From: Proteobacteria bacterium DTSAM18
Lineage (GTDB): Bacteria; Myxococcota_A; UBA796; GCA-2862545
Length of the DNA stretch: 64,000 bases
Direction: 5' to 3'
NCBI GenBank assembly: GCA_028767165.1
Contig: JARACJ010000001.1
Coordinates: forward strand, 186,001-250,000
Positions 8,366 to 15,868 of this stretch are shown here, piece after piece. Each line of letters starts with the position of its first letter. The first letter of the stretch is position 1. A program made the position numbers and the translations under genes. The notes beneath the pieces were generated by a model. It did no database searches. It had not been told where the DNA came from and saw nothing but the letters and a program-made list of their open reading frames with translations.

Positions 8366-8644
8366 ATGAACAAGGCAGACCTGACTCGGGTTCTCGCTGA
8401 AAAGGCGAATCTCCCCAAGGTTCGGGCAGCGGAGTACATCAACATCATCACCCAGACCATTCAGGACGCCCTCTGCCGCGAAGAGAAGGTCACCATCTCC
8501 GACTTCGGAACGTTCACCGTTTCTCGTCGTGAGGCCTACGAGGGGCACAACCCCCAGACCGGCCGCAAGATGGATGTGCCTGAGCGCAGGGTCCCGGTCT
8601 TCCGAGCCGGAAAGGGCCTGAAGAACAAGCTCAACGGAGAATGA
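8366..8644 (+). CDS. HU/IHF-family DNA-binding protein, first copy
   Basis: A 92-residue histone-like protein that bends and compacts DNA as a dimer in the nucleoid. It has the family order: helical N-terminus (MNKADLTRVLAEKA), VTISDFGTFTV, the DNA-embracing arm with its conserved GHNPQTG and RRVPVFRAGKGLK at the C-terminus. The ATG at 8366 follows GGAGG closely, and the matching start of the second copy confirms it. A near-identical paralog begins 83 bases downstream, and a terminator closes the pair. Whether the product acts as HU or IHF cannot be decided from these motifs. Confidence 0.95.
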   Translation: MNKADLTRVLAEKANLPKVRAAEYINIITQTIQDALCREEKVTISDFGTFTVSRREAYEGHNPQTGRKMDVPERRVPVFRAGKGLKNKLNGE

Positions 8645-8726
8645 TCGGCGGCGCCTTGGGCGCTGTCGAAGTGAATCGCTGAACCATCCTTGCACCGCAA
8701 GGAATGTCGCTAGGTCAGGAGACGAC

Positions 8727-9011
8727 ATGAACAAGGCGGATCTTACCGACGTGCTGGCAGAGAAGGGTTGCATCGCAAAGGTGCGCGCTGCCAACTACAT
8801 CAACATCATCACCGAGGCCATCCAGGATGCCCTCCTTCGTGATGAGAAGGTGACCATTTCCGACTTCGGTACTTTCACCGTGTCTGAGCGCAAGGGCTTC
8901 AGCGGACATAACCCCAAGAACGGCGAGAAGATGGAGGTTCCCCCCCGTCGCATCCCCGTGTTCCGCTCCGGCAAGGGCCTCAAGCGCAAGCTGAACGCTC
9001 ACCTGAGCTGA
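8727..9011 (+). CDS. HU/IHF-family DNA-binding protein, second copy
   Basis: A 94-residue paralog of the gene just upstream, with the same MNKADLT start, ISDFGTFTV core and GHNPKNG arm tip. The differences concentrate in the first helix and the arm (ERKGFSGHN against RREAYEGHN), the parts that set DNA preference and dimer choice. The two could form a heterodimer, as E. coli HU-alpha/beta does. The ATG at 8727 is preceded by GGAG (GTCAGGAGACGAC), and a strong terminator follows the stop. Confidence 0.95.
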   Translation: MNKADLTDVLAEKGCIAKVRAANYINIITEAIQDALLRDEKVTISDFGTFTVSERKGFSGHNPKNGEKMEVPPRRIPVFRSGKGLKRKLNAHLS

Positions 9012-9047
9012 GATCGCTGCCACCGCTTCGGTGGCCTCTGATCCCAC

Positions 9048-9086
9048 AAACCCTGCGACGTCGCGTCGCAGGGTTTGTCTCGTCTT
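9048..9086 (+). terminator. Intrinsic terminator after the HU pair
   Basis: A perfect 12-bp stem AAACCCTGCGAC/GTCGCAGGGTTT (9048-9059 and 9065-9076) with a five-base loop and a T-rich tail. A smaller hairpin, GCCACCG-CTT-CGGTGGC, precedes it at 9020-9036. Confidence 0.85.
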
Positions 9087-9208
9087 GCAGACCTCGATCC
9101 CCGTGACACAAGAATGCAGCCTGGGAGTTCAAATGGACGTGTGAGGTGCAGGTACACGTCGATGTGCGGGTGGACCTTTCCAACAAGCGGATTAGGTTCC
9201 GGGGGAGA

Positions 9209-9847
9209 ATGGCCGAGAGTGAGTGTATGAGCAACCTCGAGAACGTCCAGACGATGCATTCCACGCCGGTAGTCAGGATTGTCGCCAAAGCCCGCCTTCC
9301 TTCCCGGTTTGGCACCTTCACGGTTGTCGGCTTCGAGTCCGAAGACGGCAAGGAGCACAGTGCGGTCATCCATGGGGATGTCGAGGGTCACTCTGCGGTC
9401 CCGCTGCGTGTCCACTCGGAGTGCTTCACGGGCGACGTGATGGGTTCACTGCGGTGCGACTGCCGCGACCAGCTCGAGGCATCACTCGGCATGATCGCGG
9501 GCGAGGAGCGTGGCGTGGTGCTCTACCTGCGACAGGAAGGTCGTGGTATCGGTCTCGCCAACAAGATTCGTGCCTACGCTCTGCAGGATGCGGGTCTCGA
9601 CACCGTGCAGGCCAACCACGCCCTTGGCTTCCAGGATGATGAGCGGCGCTACGACGTCGCGGCCGAGATGATCCGGCAGCTGGGCATCGAGTCCATCCAG
9701 CTCATCACCAACAACCCCAACAAGATCGCCGGACTCCAGGCTTGGGGTGTGAAGGTCGACGGCCGCATCCCCCTGAAGATGCCGCCGAACGAGTTCAACT
9801 GGGCCTACCTGCAGACCAAGAAGTCCAAGAGCGGCCACCTGCTCTGA
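9209..9847 (+). CDS. ribA: GTP cyclohydrolase II
   Basis: A stand-alone GTP cyclohydrolase II of about 212 residues, which opens the GTP imidazole ring to start riboflavin synthesis. The zinc site is visible as C-x10-C-x-C (SECFTGDVMGSLRCDC), followed by the catalytic LYLRQEGRGIGLANKI motif and the C-terminal LITNNPNKIAGL. No DHBP synthase domain is attached, unlike the fused RibBA. The start is uncertain: ATGs at 9209, 9227 and 9254 are all possible, none with a well-spaced Shine-Dalgarno; GGGGGAGA sits almost against the first. No FMN riboswitch was recognised upstream. It converges with rsmE. Confidence 0.95.
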   Translation: MAESECMSNLENVQTMHSTPVVRIVAKARLPSRFGTFTVVGFESEDGKEHSAVIHGDVEGHSAVPLRVHSECFTGDVMGSLRCDCRDQLEASLGMIAGEERGVVLYLRQEGRGIGLANKIRAYALQDAGLDTVQANHALGFQDDERRYDVAAEMIRQLGIESIQLITNNPNKIAGLQAWGVKVDGRIPLKMPPNEFNWAYLQTKKSKSGHLL

Positions 9848-9916
9848 GCAGCAGGCGGGTTCGGCCAGCTGGAGACAGACCCGGCGAGGGCACACGGTTG
9901 GCCCTGGCCGCTTTCG

Positions 9917-10597
9917 TCATCTGGCGGTGAGGAGGCCCAATCCGACGGCCACGGCCGTCGGGGCGCGCTGGATCCAGGGGCCGAGGGACAGGGGCATGAA
10001 GCCGGCGTCGAAGGCCTGCTGCACCTCCTGATCCGTGAGGCCGCCTTCGGGACCGATGAGGAGGGCCTTGCTGCCGTCGTGCATCGGCGAGTTACTGCTA
10101 CCGGGGTGTGCGACATAACGGTGCATCACATCCGCGGTGGCTTCGAGGGTTGACGTGAGATCCCCGGTCGGGAGGAGCTCCGGCAGGGCTGCCCGACGAC
10201 ACTGCTGGGTGGCACTGGCCAGGATGCGGTGCCAGCGATCCTGCTTGTCGCCCTTGGCGATGCTCCGGGCGGCACGGAACGGGTGGATGTGGGTGGCGCC
10301 GATCTCGGTGGCCATCCGCAGGGCATCGTCCATGGCGGATCCCTTGACCACGGCGACGATGAGGTGCAGCGGCTGCATCCGAGGCTGCGGGGTAGGGGAT
10401 TCGTCGAGGTCGAGGATGGCGATCCCGTCTTCCACGGACCGGAACGTGGCGCGTGCCTGCATGCCGAGATCGTCGAGGAGCAGGAAGGCCTGTCCGGGCT
10501 TGGCCCGAAGCACGCGGAGCAGGTGGTGGGATCCGTCGGCATCCAGCGCCACCGGACCAGGGGTCGGCGGCAGGGCGGGAATGCGGAAGTTCCTCAT
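9917..10597 (-). CDS. rsmE: 16S rRNA (uracil-1498-N3)-methyltransferase RsmE
   Basis: A 226-residue SPOUT-class enzyme that methylates U1498 of 16S rRNA. An N-terminal PUA-like region (SHHLLRVLRAKPGQ) is followed by the trefoil-knot motif LLIGPEGGLTDQEV and LGPWIQRAPTAVAVGLGLL. In most RsmE proteins the last motif reads R-x-E-T-A; here it is RAPTA, so the usual acidic residue is missing. The start overlaps the stop of prmA as ATGA, so the two are probably translationally coupled. Both act on the ribosome. Confidence 0.92.
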   Translation of the reverse strand: MRNFRIPALPPTPGPVALDADGSHHLLRVLRAKPGQAFLLLDDLGMQARATFRSVEDGIAILDLDESPTPQPRMQPLHLIVAVVKGSAMDDALRMATEIGATHIHPFRAARSIAKGDKQDRWHRILASATQQCRRAALPELLPTGDLTSTLEATADVMHRYVAHPGSSNSPMHDGSKALLIGPEGGLTDQEVQQAFDAGFMPLSLGPWIQRAPTAVAVGLGLLTAR

Positions 10598-11460
10598 GCG
10601 GGAACCCGGTAGTGCAGGTGGACCCACTCGCCGTCGACGGCGCGCTCGACGAGCTCGAGGCGGTGATCGAATGCCTTGCGCACGAGCTGCTCGCGGTCTG
10701 CGAGGATGCCCGCGAGGAGCAGGTGGCGTCCGGTGAGGGCCACCAGCTGATCCGCGTACTTGTGGAGCAGCTCGGCGTAGATGTTGGCCATCACGATGTC
10801 GGCGGGCTCGTGGACGTCGTCGAGGGTGGCCGTGCGGAAGGGGACCTCGATGCTGTTCATCTCGGCATTGTGCACGGCGTTGTGGATGGCCTCGGGATCG
10901 ATGTCGAACCCGGAGACCTTCAGGCCGAGGCGTGCCGCGGCGATGGCCAGGACGCCCGAGCCACAGCCGACGTCGAGGGCGGTCTCTCCCTGCACGGAGC
11001 CGTCGAGGAGGAAGCGCAGGATGCCCTTGGTGGTGGCGTGCTGACCCGTGCCGAATCCCTGTCCCGGTTCGATGATGAGATCGCCGGACTCTGCGTTCCA
11101 CGGAGCGGCGATGGTGAGACCCGGCGCGATCTCGAGGCGAGGGAAGCTGGCCTGCCAGGAGGTGGTCCAGTCCTCCTCGACGACGGGGCGGATCTGTACG
11201 GTGGCACCTTGCGGTGCACACCAGGTCTGCAAGGAGGCCAGCAGCTCGTCGGGGCTCGGGGTCTCGAACCAGGTGACGATCCGCTTGTGGGACGGCTCCG
11301 GTGCAGCGGGACCGTCGTCCCAGGGCTGGCGAGGAGGGGGCTCCTCACCGGGGAGGTAGTCCTCCTGCAGACCCTGGGCACCGAGGGTGAACAGGTGGGA
11401 GGAGAGGAGCTCCACGGCGTCCGTGGGCCAGGGGGAGATGTCCACTTCCCACCAGGTCAT
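10594..11460 (-). CDS. prmA: Ribosomal protein L11 methyltransferase
   Basis: A 288-residue SAM-dependent methyltransferase that trimethylates ribosomal protein L11, close to the usual 290-300 residues. It shows the PrmA-specific GQGFGTGQHATT segment, SAM motif I DVGCGSGVLAIAA and the substrate-pocket motif ANIYAELL (ANI in place of NPPY). The N-terminal L11-recognition domain is present. It follows the VKOR-DsbA gene within eight bases and overlaps rsmE, so it is in the middle of a minus-strand operon. Its substrate gene, rplK, lies at 48963. Confidence 0.95.
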   Translation of the reverse strand: MTWWEVDISPWPTDAVELLSSHLFTLGAQGLQEDYLPGEEPPPRQPWDDGPAAPEPSHKRIVTWFETPSPDELLASLQTWCAPQGATVQIRPVVEEDWTTSWQASFPRLEIAPGLTIAAPWNAESGDLIIEPGQGFGTGQHATTKGILRFLLDGSVQGETALDVGCGSGVLAIAAARLGLKVSGFDIDPEAIHNAVHNAEMNSIEVPFRTATLDDVHEPADIVMANIYAELLHKYADQLVALTGRHLLLAGILADREQLVRKAFDHRLELVERAVDGEWVHLHYRVPA

Positions 11461-11467
11461 GTGTGCC

Positions 11468-12760
11468 TCAGTCTACGGTGATGCCGTTGCGGCCGGCTTC
11501 GACGAGCACACCGGCGCTGTGGGTGTGACGGGTGAGCTTGACGAACTCACGGCCCTTGACGCCGCGCATGAACATGGTGGGCGTGCCCTCGATACCGACG
11601 TCGATGCCGGCCTGGGCGTTGTCCTGGACCACCTTCAGGGTGGCCTCGTCTGCCATGCAGGTGTCGAAGGCAGCCATGTCGAGTCCGAGCTGCTCCGCCA
11701 TGAAGCGGATCTGGTCCATCCCGAAGTAGCCCTGGTTGGTGAACAGCTTGTCGGACATCTCCCAGAACTGGCCCTGGGTGTGGGCGCAGTGGGCTGCAAA
11801 CGCGGCGTTGCAGACCTCGGAGCGACCCTGATCCGGCAGGCCGGGGTTGCAGGCGCCGGAGAGCGGGAAGTACTTGTAGCGGACCTGGACGTCCTTGTTC
11901 TGCGCCACGAAGTTCTTCAGGTCGCTGGCGGCCTGCTTGCAGTGGGGGCAACCGAAGTCTGCGAACTCGACGATGACGTAGGGGGCGTTGGGATCGCCGA
12001 GCACGGGCTCGTCGCCGGTGTAGCGCAGGCTGGTGGGCAGGGTCTGGTAGTACATGCCGAGGCTCGTGGAGTCCTTGGCGACCTGCTCGATGACCGGTGC
12101 GGCGGTGTTCTTGCGGTAGTGGTCCATGCCGAAGAAGGTCAGCACGGCGAAGCTGAGGGCGAAGACGGCGGCGTTCTTCATCGACAGGGAGCGGTTGTCG
12201 CCGCGGCCGCGCAGGCCTGCCCACAGAAGCAGGATGTTCACCACGTACATGCCGATGCAGAAGATGCAGAAGGCACCGAGCTGCAGGCTGGCCCATGCCA
12301 GGTACAGGCTCATCACGTTGGCGGGGATGCTCAGCAGGAAGGTGAGCTGGGCGAAGGACTGGCGAGCGTCGTTGTCGGACTTGTTCACGCCGAGGCCGAT
12401 GAGGATGAGGGCCAGGTAGAACGTGGCGCCCAGGAGGCTGACCGGGATGCCGGCGAGCTCGCTGTACTCGCTGCTGTTGACCGTGCCGCAGTTGAAGGTG
12501 GCGTTCAGGTCGCACACCGAGCGGCCGGACGCTTCGCCCACCTTCTGCAGGTACAGGTAGCCTGCGAGTCCCATGCCGACGGCGGAGGAGGCGATGATGC
12601 CCATGCGGTTGTCGACGCGCAGGATGGCGAAGGCCGCCAGCAGGATGGCCAGCAGCACCGGGACGATGGCGTAGCCACCCAGCGTGGTGAAGTTCAGTCC
12701 GAATGCCACCACGGCCATCAGACCTGCAGCGGCGAAGAAGGGCTTGCTCTCGGGAGTCAT
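11468..12760 (-). CDS. Vitamin K epoxide reductase-DsbA thioredoxin fusion
   Basis: A 430-residue membrane protein joining a VKOR domain to a periplasmic thioredoxin domain. The VKOR part (about 1-215) has four to five membrane segments, the loop cysteines C83 and C91 and the active site C165-IF-C168. The C-terminal DsbA-like domain has CPHC at 271-274 and a cis-Pro loop (IEGTPTMF). Together they form disulfide bonds in secreted proteins: the thioredoxin oxidises substrates and VKOR passes the electrons to quinone, replacing DsbA/DsbB. Such fusions are known in several bacterial phyla, deltaproteobacterial groups among them. It lies between smpB and prmA on the minus strand. Confidence 0.9.
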   Translation of the reverse strand: MTPESKPFFAAAGLMAVVAFGLNFTTLGGYAIVPVLLAILLAAFAILRVDNRMGIIASSAVGMGLAGYLYLQKVGEASGRSVCDLNATFNCGTVNSSEYSELAGIPVSLLGATFYLALILIGLGVNKSDNDARQSFAQLTFLLSIPANVMSLYLAWASLQLGAFCIFCIGMYVVNILLLWAGLRGRGDNRSLSMKNAAVFALSFAVLTFFGMDHYRKNTAAPVIEQVAKDSTSLGMYYQTLPTSLRYTGDEPVLGDPNAPYVIVEFADFGCPHCKQAASDLKNFVAQNKDVQVRYKYFPLSGACNPGLPDQGRSEVCNAAFAAHCAHTQGQFWEMSDKLFTNQGYFGMDQIRFMAEQLGLDMAAFDTCMADEATLKVVQDNAQAGIDVGIEGTPTMFMRGVKGREFVKLTRHTHSAGVLVEAGRNGITVD

Positions 12761-12779
12761 GGCATCCTCGGAAGGGGGG

Positions 12780-13232
12780 CTAACGGCCGCGGCGACGCAT
12801 CTCGTCTTTCGCGGTGCGGGCCTTGAGCGCTTGGCGCTTATCGTAGTTCTTCTTGCCTGTACCCACCGCGATTTCCACCTTGACCAGCGAACCCTTCAGG
12901 TAGAGGCGGAGGGGGATCACGGTACGGGACTTCTCGGCCACGGCCTTGCGCAGCTTGGTCAGCTCGTGCTTGTGCAGCAGCAGCCGGCGTTCGCGCAGCG
13001 GATCGTGGTTGAAGCGGTTGGCTTCTGAGTATGGGGAGATGTGGCAGCCCATGAGCACGGCACCCTTCGGATCCAGTCGCACATAGGCATCGAGCAGGTT
13101 GGCCTGACCCGCTCGCAGGGACTTCACCTCGGAGCCGGTGAGCGAGATGCCAGCTTCGAAGGTGTCGTGGATGTGGTAGTCGTAGCGGGCGCGCCGGTTC
13201 AGGACCAGGTTCTTGATCGGCTTGTCTGCCAA
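12780..13232 (-). CDS. smpB: SsrA-binding protein SmpB
   Basis: A 150-residue tmRNA partner needed for trans-translation rescue of stalled ribosomes. It has the family motifs KNLVLNRRARYDYHI, GSEVKSLRAG and YLKGSLVKVEIAVG, and ends in the expected Lys/Arg-rich tail that becomes helical in the decoding centre. The start is TTG at 13232, with GGAGG four bases upstream, and no earlier start is compatible. It is the first gene of a minus-strand operon, divergent from mraZ across the long repeat-filled region. RqcH, another rescue factor, is also in this window. Confidence 0.95.
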   Translation of the reverse strand: MADKPIKNLVLNRRARYDYHIHDTFEAGISLTGSEVKSLRAGQANLLDAYVRLDPKGAVLMGCHISPYSEANRFNHDPLRERRLLLHKHELTKLRKAVAEKSRTVIPLRLYLKGSLVKVEIAVGTGKKNYDKRQALKARTAKDEMRRRGR

Positions 13233-14025
13233 GGGGCCTCCAGTGCTCCGCCCATATCGCGACCCCGCTGGACGTGCCGCCTGCGGGTGCACAGCGCGCA
13301 ACGTAGCACCTGCAGCCCGTGGGCGGGAGGCAGTGCACGCAAGCCGGGGTGGATCCCACGTCGTCCCACTTCGTGCCCCCGGCGTGGCCCGGGTCCCACG
13401 TCGTCCCACTTCGTGCCCCCGGCGTGGCCCGGGTCCCACGTCGTCCCACGTCGTCCCACTTCGTGCCCCCGGCGTGGCCCCGAGCCCACGGCGTCCCACG
13501 TCGTCCCCCCTGGCGTGGCCCCGAGCCCACGGCGTCCCACTTCGTGCCCCCGGCGTGGCCCGGGTCCCACTTCGTCCCACGTCGGCCCCCCGTCGTGCCC
13601 CGCGTCCCACGTCGTCCCACCTCACGCCCCCGGAGCCGGGTCCCGCGGCGTTTCCGTGCCGTGCTGCGTCCCACTCCGCTCCACCCGGCGCCCCCGGGGG
13701 TACGCACACTCCCACTTCCCCCCACTTCGTGCCTCCTGACGGTCCTGCATCCCACTGCGTCCCACCCGGGATCCATGAACCGTGGGGGATCCGGGCGGGG
13801 AGGGAGGGGGCCTTCCGGATCGGGGGCCTGCACCCCACCGCTGTCCCACTTCCTGCCACGGGTGCTGCAGGACGGCTTTGGCAGGGGCGGACAGAACGGC
13901 CCGTGTGACGTCTGGAGGCGGATTGGAGGCGGGATCCGGATCTGCCGACGGCGCCTGCTGGCGGGTGGATCTGATGAATGCGCCACCGGGGTTGCCGGAT
14001 GCACCGCACGGCGTGGATCGGAATG
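13233..14025. other. Long non-coding region between divergent smpB and mraZ
   Basis: Almost 0.8 kb with no credible gene. Open frames exist on both strands but consist of translated 10-bp repeats rich in Pro, Arg, Ser and His. The centre (13354-13850) is the phased GTGGGA repeat field, listed separately; the stretch from 13860 to 14025 shows nothing recognisable apart from general GC-richness. Confidence 0.85.
13354..13850 (-). repeat. Phased GTGGGA repeat field, about 18 copies, beside mraZ
   Basis: On the plus strand the hexamer TCCCAC (minus strand GTGGGA) begins at 13354, 13364, 13394, 13404, 13434, 13444, 13454, 13494, 13535, 13565, 13575, 13605, 13615, 13669, 13710, 13750, 13760 and 13844. 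Spacing up to 13494 is always a multiple of 10, and later spacings are mostly 10, 30, 40 or 41. The left part is built from a 40-bp unit of four decamers: TCCCACGTCG, TCCCACTTCG, TGCCCCCGGC and GTGGCCCGGG. The GTGG core with 10-bp period is the pattern known for MraZ operators, which suggests binding on one face of the helix. Confidence 0.9.
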
Positions 14026-14105
14026 TGGGGCAAAAGGGGGCAGTAGGTGGGACAAAATGGGGTGAAGTGGAGGAGAGTGGATCGCGGGTGGAATTTAGTG
14101 GGATA
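14026..14105 (+). promoter_or_regulatory. Probable MraZ operator upstream of mraZ
   Basis: Direct repeats with TGG beginning at 14048, 14058, 14068 and 14078 (TGGGA, TGGGG, TGGAG, TGGAT), each with a five-base spacer. TGGGG at 14026 and GGGGG at 14036 come before, and TGG at 14089 and TGGGA at 14099 after. E. coli MraZ binds TGGGN boxes separated by five bases on the coding strand upstream of mraZ; orientation, spacing and position match here. Autorepression of the dcw cluster is the likely role. A clear -10/-35 pair was not found within it. Confidence 0.7.
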
Positions 14106-14154
14106 GTCACTCCGCTGCGGAGGGTGGTCCTCCGCCTCGAGACCACGAGTGGGC

Positions 14155-14622
14155 ATGCTCAAGGTTCGGTGCCAGGCCAAGGCAACGCTCGACGCCAAGG
14201 GGCGTCTGGCTCTGCCTGCACCTCTGCGCCGCAGCCTGGAAGTCCACCGGGTCGGATCCCTCGTCCTCAGCTGCTTCCAGGGCGCCGTCTGGGCCTGGAC
14301 ACCCGAGGACTTCGAACGTTCGGTGGAGTCGCGCATGGAGGGCCTGGATCCATTCAAGCCCCAGGTGATGGACTTCACCCACGCCGTCCTCGCGGTGGCC
14401 GAGGAAGTCGATGTGGACAAGTCCGGCCGTATCCGCGTCCCCCCCGAGCTTCGCGAGATCGCGGGCCTGGATCGGGAGGTCAAGGTCTTCTCCGTCATGG
14501 ATCGCATCGAGATCTGGGACCTGCAGCGCTGGAAAGAGCGCTTCACCCAGGCCACTGCAGCCATTCCGAGCCTGGGCGGCATGCCCTCTGCCCCGGCTCC
14601 AACACCGGTGGGGGCCGCATGA
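14155..14622 (+). CDS. mraZ: Transcriptional regulator MraZ
   Basis: A 155-residue double-AbrB/SpoVT-fold protein that assembles into a ring and binds GTGG repeats to repress the dcw operon. Two copies of the half-motif are visible: ATLDAKGRLALP near residue 12 and VDVDKSGRIRVPPELRE near residue 84, each with the DNA-contacting G-R. The ATG at 14155 is used; a GTG at 14149 is also in frame, and no good Shine-Dalgarno precedes either. It begins the dcw cluster, overlaps rsmH by ATGA, and faces the GTGG operator just upstream. The Pro/Ala-rich tail after residue 140 is extra. Confidence 0.95.
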   Translation: MLKVRCQAKATLDAKGRLALPAPLRRSLEVHRVGSLVLSCFQGAVWAWTPEDFERSVESRMEGLDPFKPQVMDFTHAVLAVAEEVDVDKSGRIRVPPELREIAGLDREVKVFSVMDRIEIWDLQRWKERFTQATAAIPSLGGMPSAPAPTPVGAA

Positions 14623-15527
14623 CCAATCCCTGGCCTCACATCAGCGTCATGTTGAACGAGTGCGTGGAGGCTCTTGCCCCCCGCGACGGCGACGTCCTCG
14701 TGGACTGCACCCTCGGCATGGGGGGGCACACGGAAGCCCTGCTCGCCGCTGCGGAGTGCACCGTCCTCGGCGTCGATCGGGATGATGACGCCCTGCGGAT
14801 CGCACGGGATCGTCTCGCCCGCTTCGGGGATCGCTTCGTACCGGTCAAGGGCAGCTTCGGACAGCTCGGAACGCTCCTGGACGGCCTCGGCATCGATCGC
14901 GTAGATGGCATCCTGGCCGACCTCGGCGTGTCCTCGCTGCAGCTCGACACCGCCGGCCGTGGCTTCTCCTTCCGACGCGCCGGTCCGGTGGACATGCGCA
15001 TGGATCAGCGAGCTGCGTTCAGTGCGGCCGACGTGGTCAACGAGTGGGACGAGGACGCCTTGACGGTGTGCATTCGCGAATACGGAGAGGAGCGCCATGC
15101 GAGGCGGGTCGCCAAGGCGATCATCCGGGGGCGTCCCTGGACCGACACGCTCGCGCTCGCCAGCACCATCGCCGACGCCATCCCCGGCGCGAAGAAGTCC
15201 AAGATCCACCCCGCCACGCGCACCTTCCAGGCCATTCGCATGGCGGTCAACGACGAGCTCGGCCAGCTCGAGTCACTCCTCCGCACCGCGGAGGCGAGGC
15301 TCGCACCTGGTGGACGCCTGGCCATCATCAGCTTCCACTCCCTGGAAGACCGGATGGTCAAGCAGTTCCTCGCGAAGGCCTCCGGTCGGGGTACGCCCCG
15401 GGATGCCTGGGGCCACCCCATCGAGGCGCCGACCTTCACGAGTCGTAATCGCGCCATCAAGCCCGCAGATGATGATCCCAACCCGCGCGCCCGGTCTGCC
15501 CGGTTGCGTACAGCGGTGAGGTTGTGA
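14619..15527 (+). CDS. rsmH: 16S rRNA (cytosine-1402-N4)-methyltransferase RsmH
   Basis: A 302-residue SAM enzyme (formerly MraW) that methylates C1402 in the ribosomal P site. It has the conserved HISVMLNECVEAL start, SAM motif DCTLGMGGHTEA, the acidic DRDDDAL, GVSSLQLD and FSFRRAGPVDMRMD, and a C-terminal SFHSLEDRMVKQF. It starts within the mraZ stop (ATGA) and its TGA shares a base with the ftsL start, so the four genes mraZ-rsmH-ftsL-ftsI form one tightly coupled unit, the classic order. Confidence 0.97.
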   Translation: MTNPWPHISVMLNECVEALAPRDGDVLVDCTLGMGGHTEALLAAAECTVLGVDRDDDALRIARDRLARFGDRFVPVKGSFGQLGTLLDGLGIDRVDGILADLGVSSLQLDTAGRGFSFRRAGPVDMRMDQRAAFSAADVVNEWDEDALTVCIREYGEERHARRVAKAIIRGRPWTDTLALASTIADAIPGAKKSKIHPATRTFQAIRMAVNDELGQLESLLRTAEARLAPGGRLAIISFHSLEDRMVKQFLAKASGRGTPRDAWGHPIEAPTFTSRNRAIKPADDDPNPRARSARLRTAVRL

Positions 15528-15868
15528 TGTCCCGGCCGGTACCACAGACCCGAGCCACCTCGGTTGCCCCCCTCACGGACCTGCAGATTCCCTGGCAGAA
15601 TCTTCAGCCTCTCCTCCGCGTGGTGGTGTACTTTGGCGCCGTGGTGATCCTGGCGTTGGCCTACCTGACCATGTCGTTCCGGGCGCAGAAGCTCCACAAG
15701 GAAATCGGCGGCACACTGGGCCGTATCGAGGACATCGAGATGGAGAACGAGTCGCTGCGGACCGAGCAGGAGACCCGCAACAGCGTGGAGAGCCTTGAGA
15801 AGGTGGCACACGAGCTCGGTCTACAACCCGCTGCTCGTGTGGTGACGGGGGGCGAACGGGGGCAGTGA
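15527..15868 (+). CDS. ftsL: FtsL-like division protein
   Basis: A 113-residue bitopic protein with a short cytoplasmic tail, one membrane segment (about residues 28-46, VVVYFGAVVILALAYLTM) and a periplasmic coiled coil with heptad-like Leu/Ile/Glu spacing. FtsL joins FtsB and FtsQ and activates FtsWI at the septum. Sequence conservation in this family is poor; the call rests on topology and on its place between rsmH and ftsI. The ATG at 15527 shares a base with the rsmH stop. Confidence 0.8.
   Translation: MSRPVPQTRATSVAPLTDLQIPWQNLQPLLRVVVYFGAVVILALAYLTMSFRAQKLHKEIGGTLGRIEDIEMENESLRTEQETRNSVESLEKVAHELGLQPAARVVTGGERGQ

Noticed and set aside
13354-13850. CRISPR array
   Set aside because: The repeats are 10-bp units without unique spacers of 30 or more bases, and no cas gene is in the window.
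13319-14065. Open frames of up to about 250 codons on both strands across the repeat field
   Set aside because: They are translations of a 10-bp repeat, which does not preserve codon frame from one unit to the next; composition is Pro/Arg/His/Ser low complexity and no frame has a ribosome binding site or family match.
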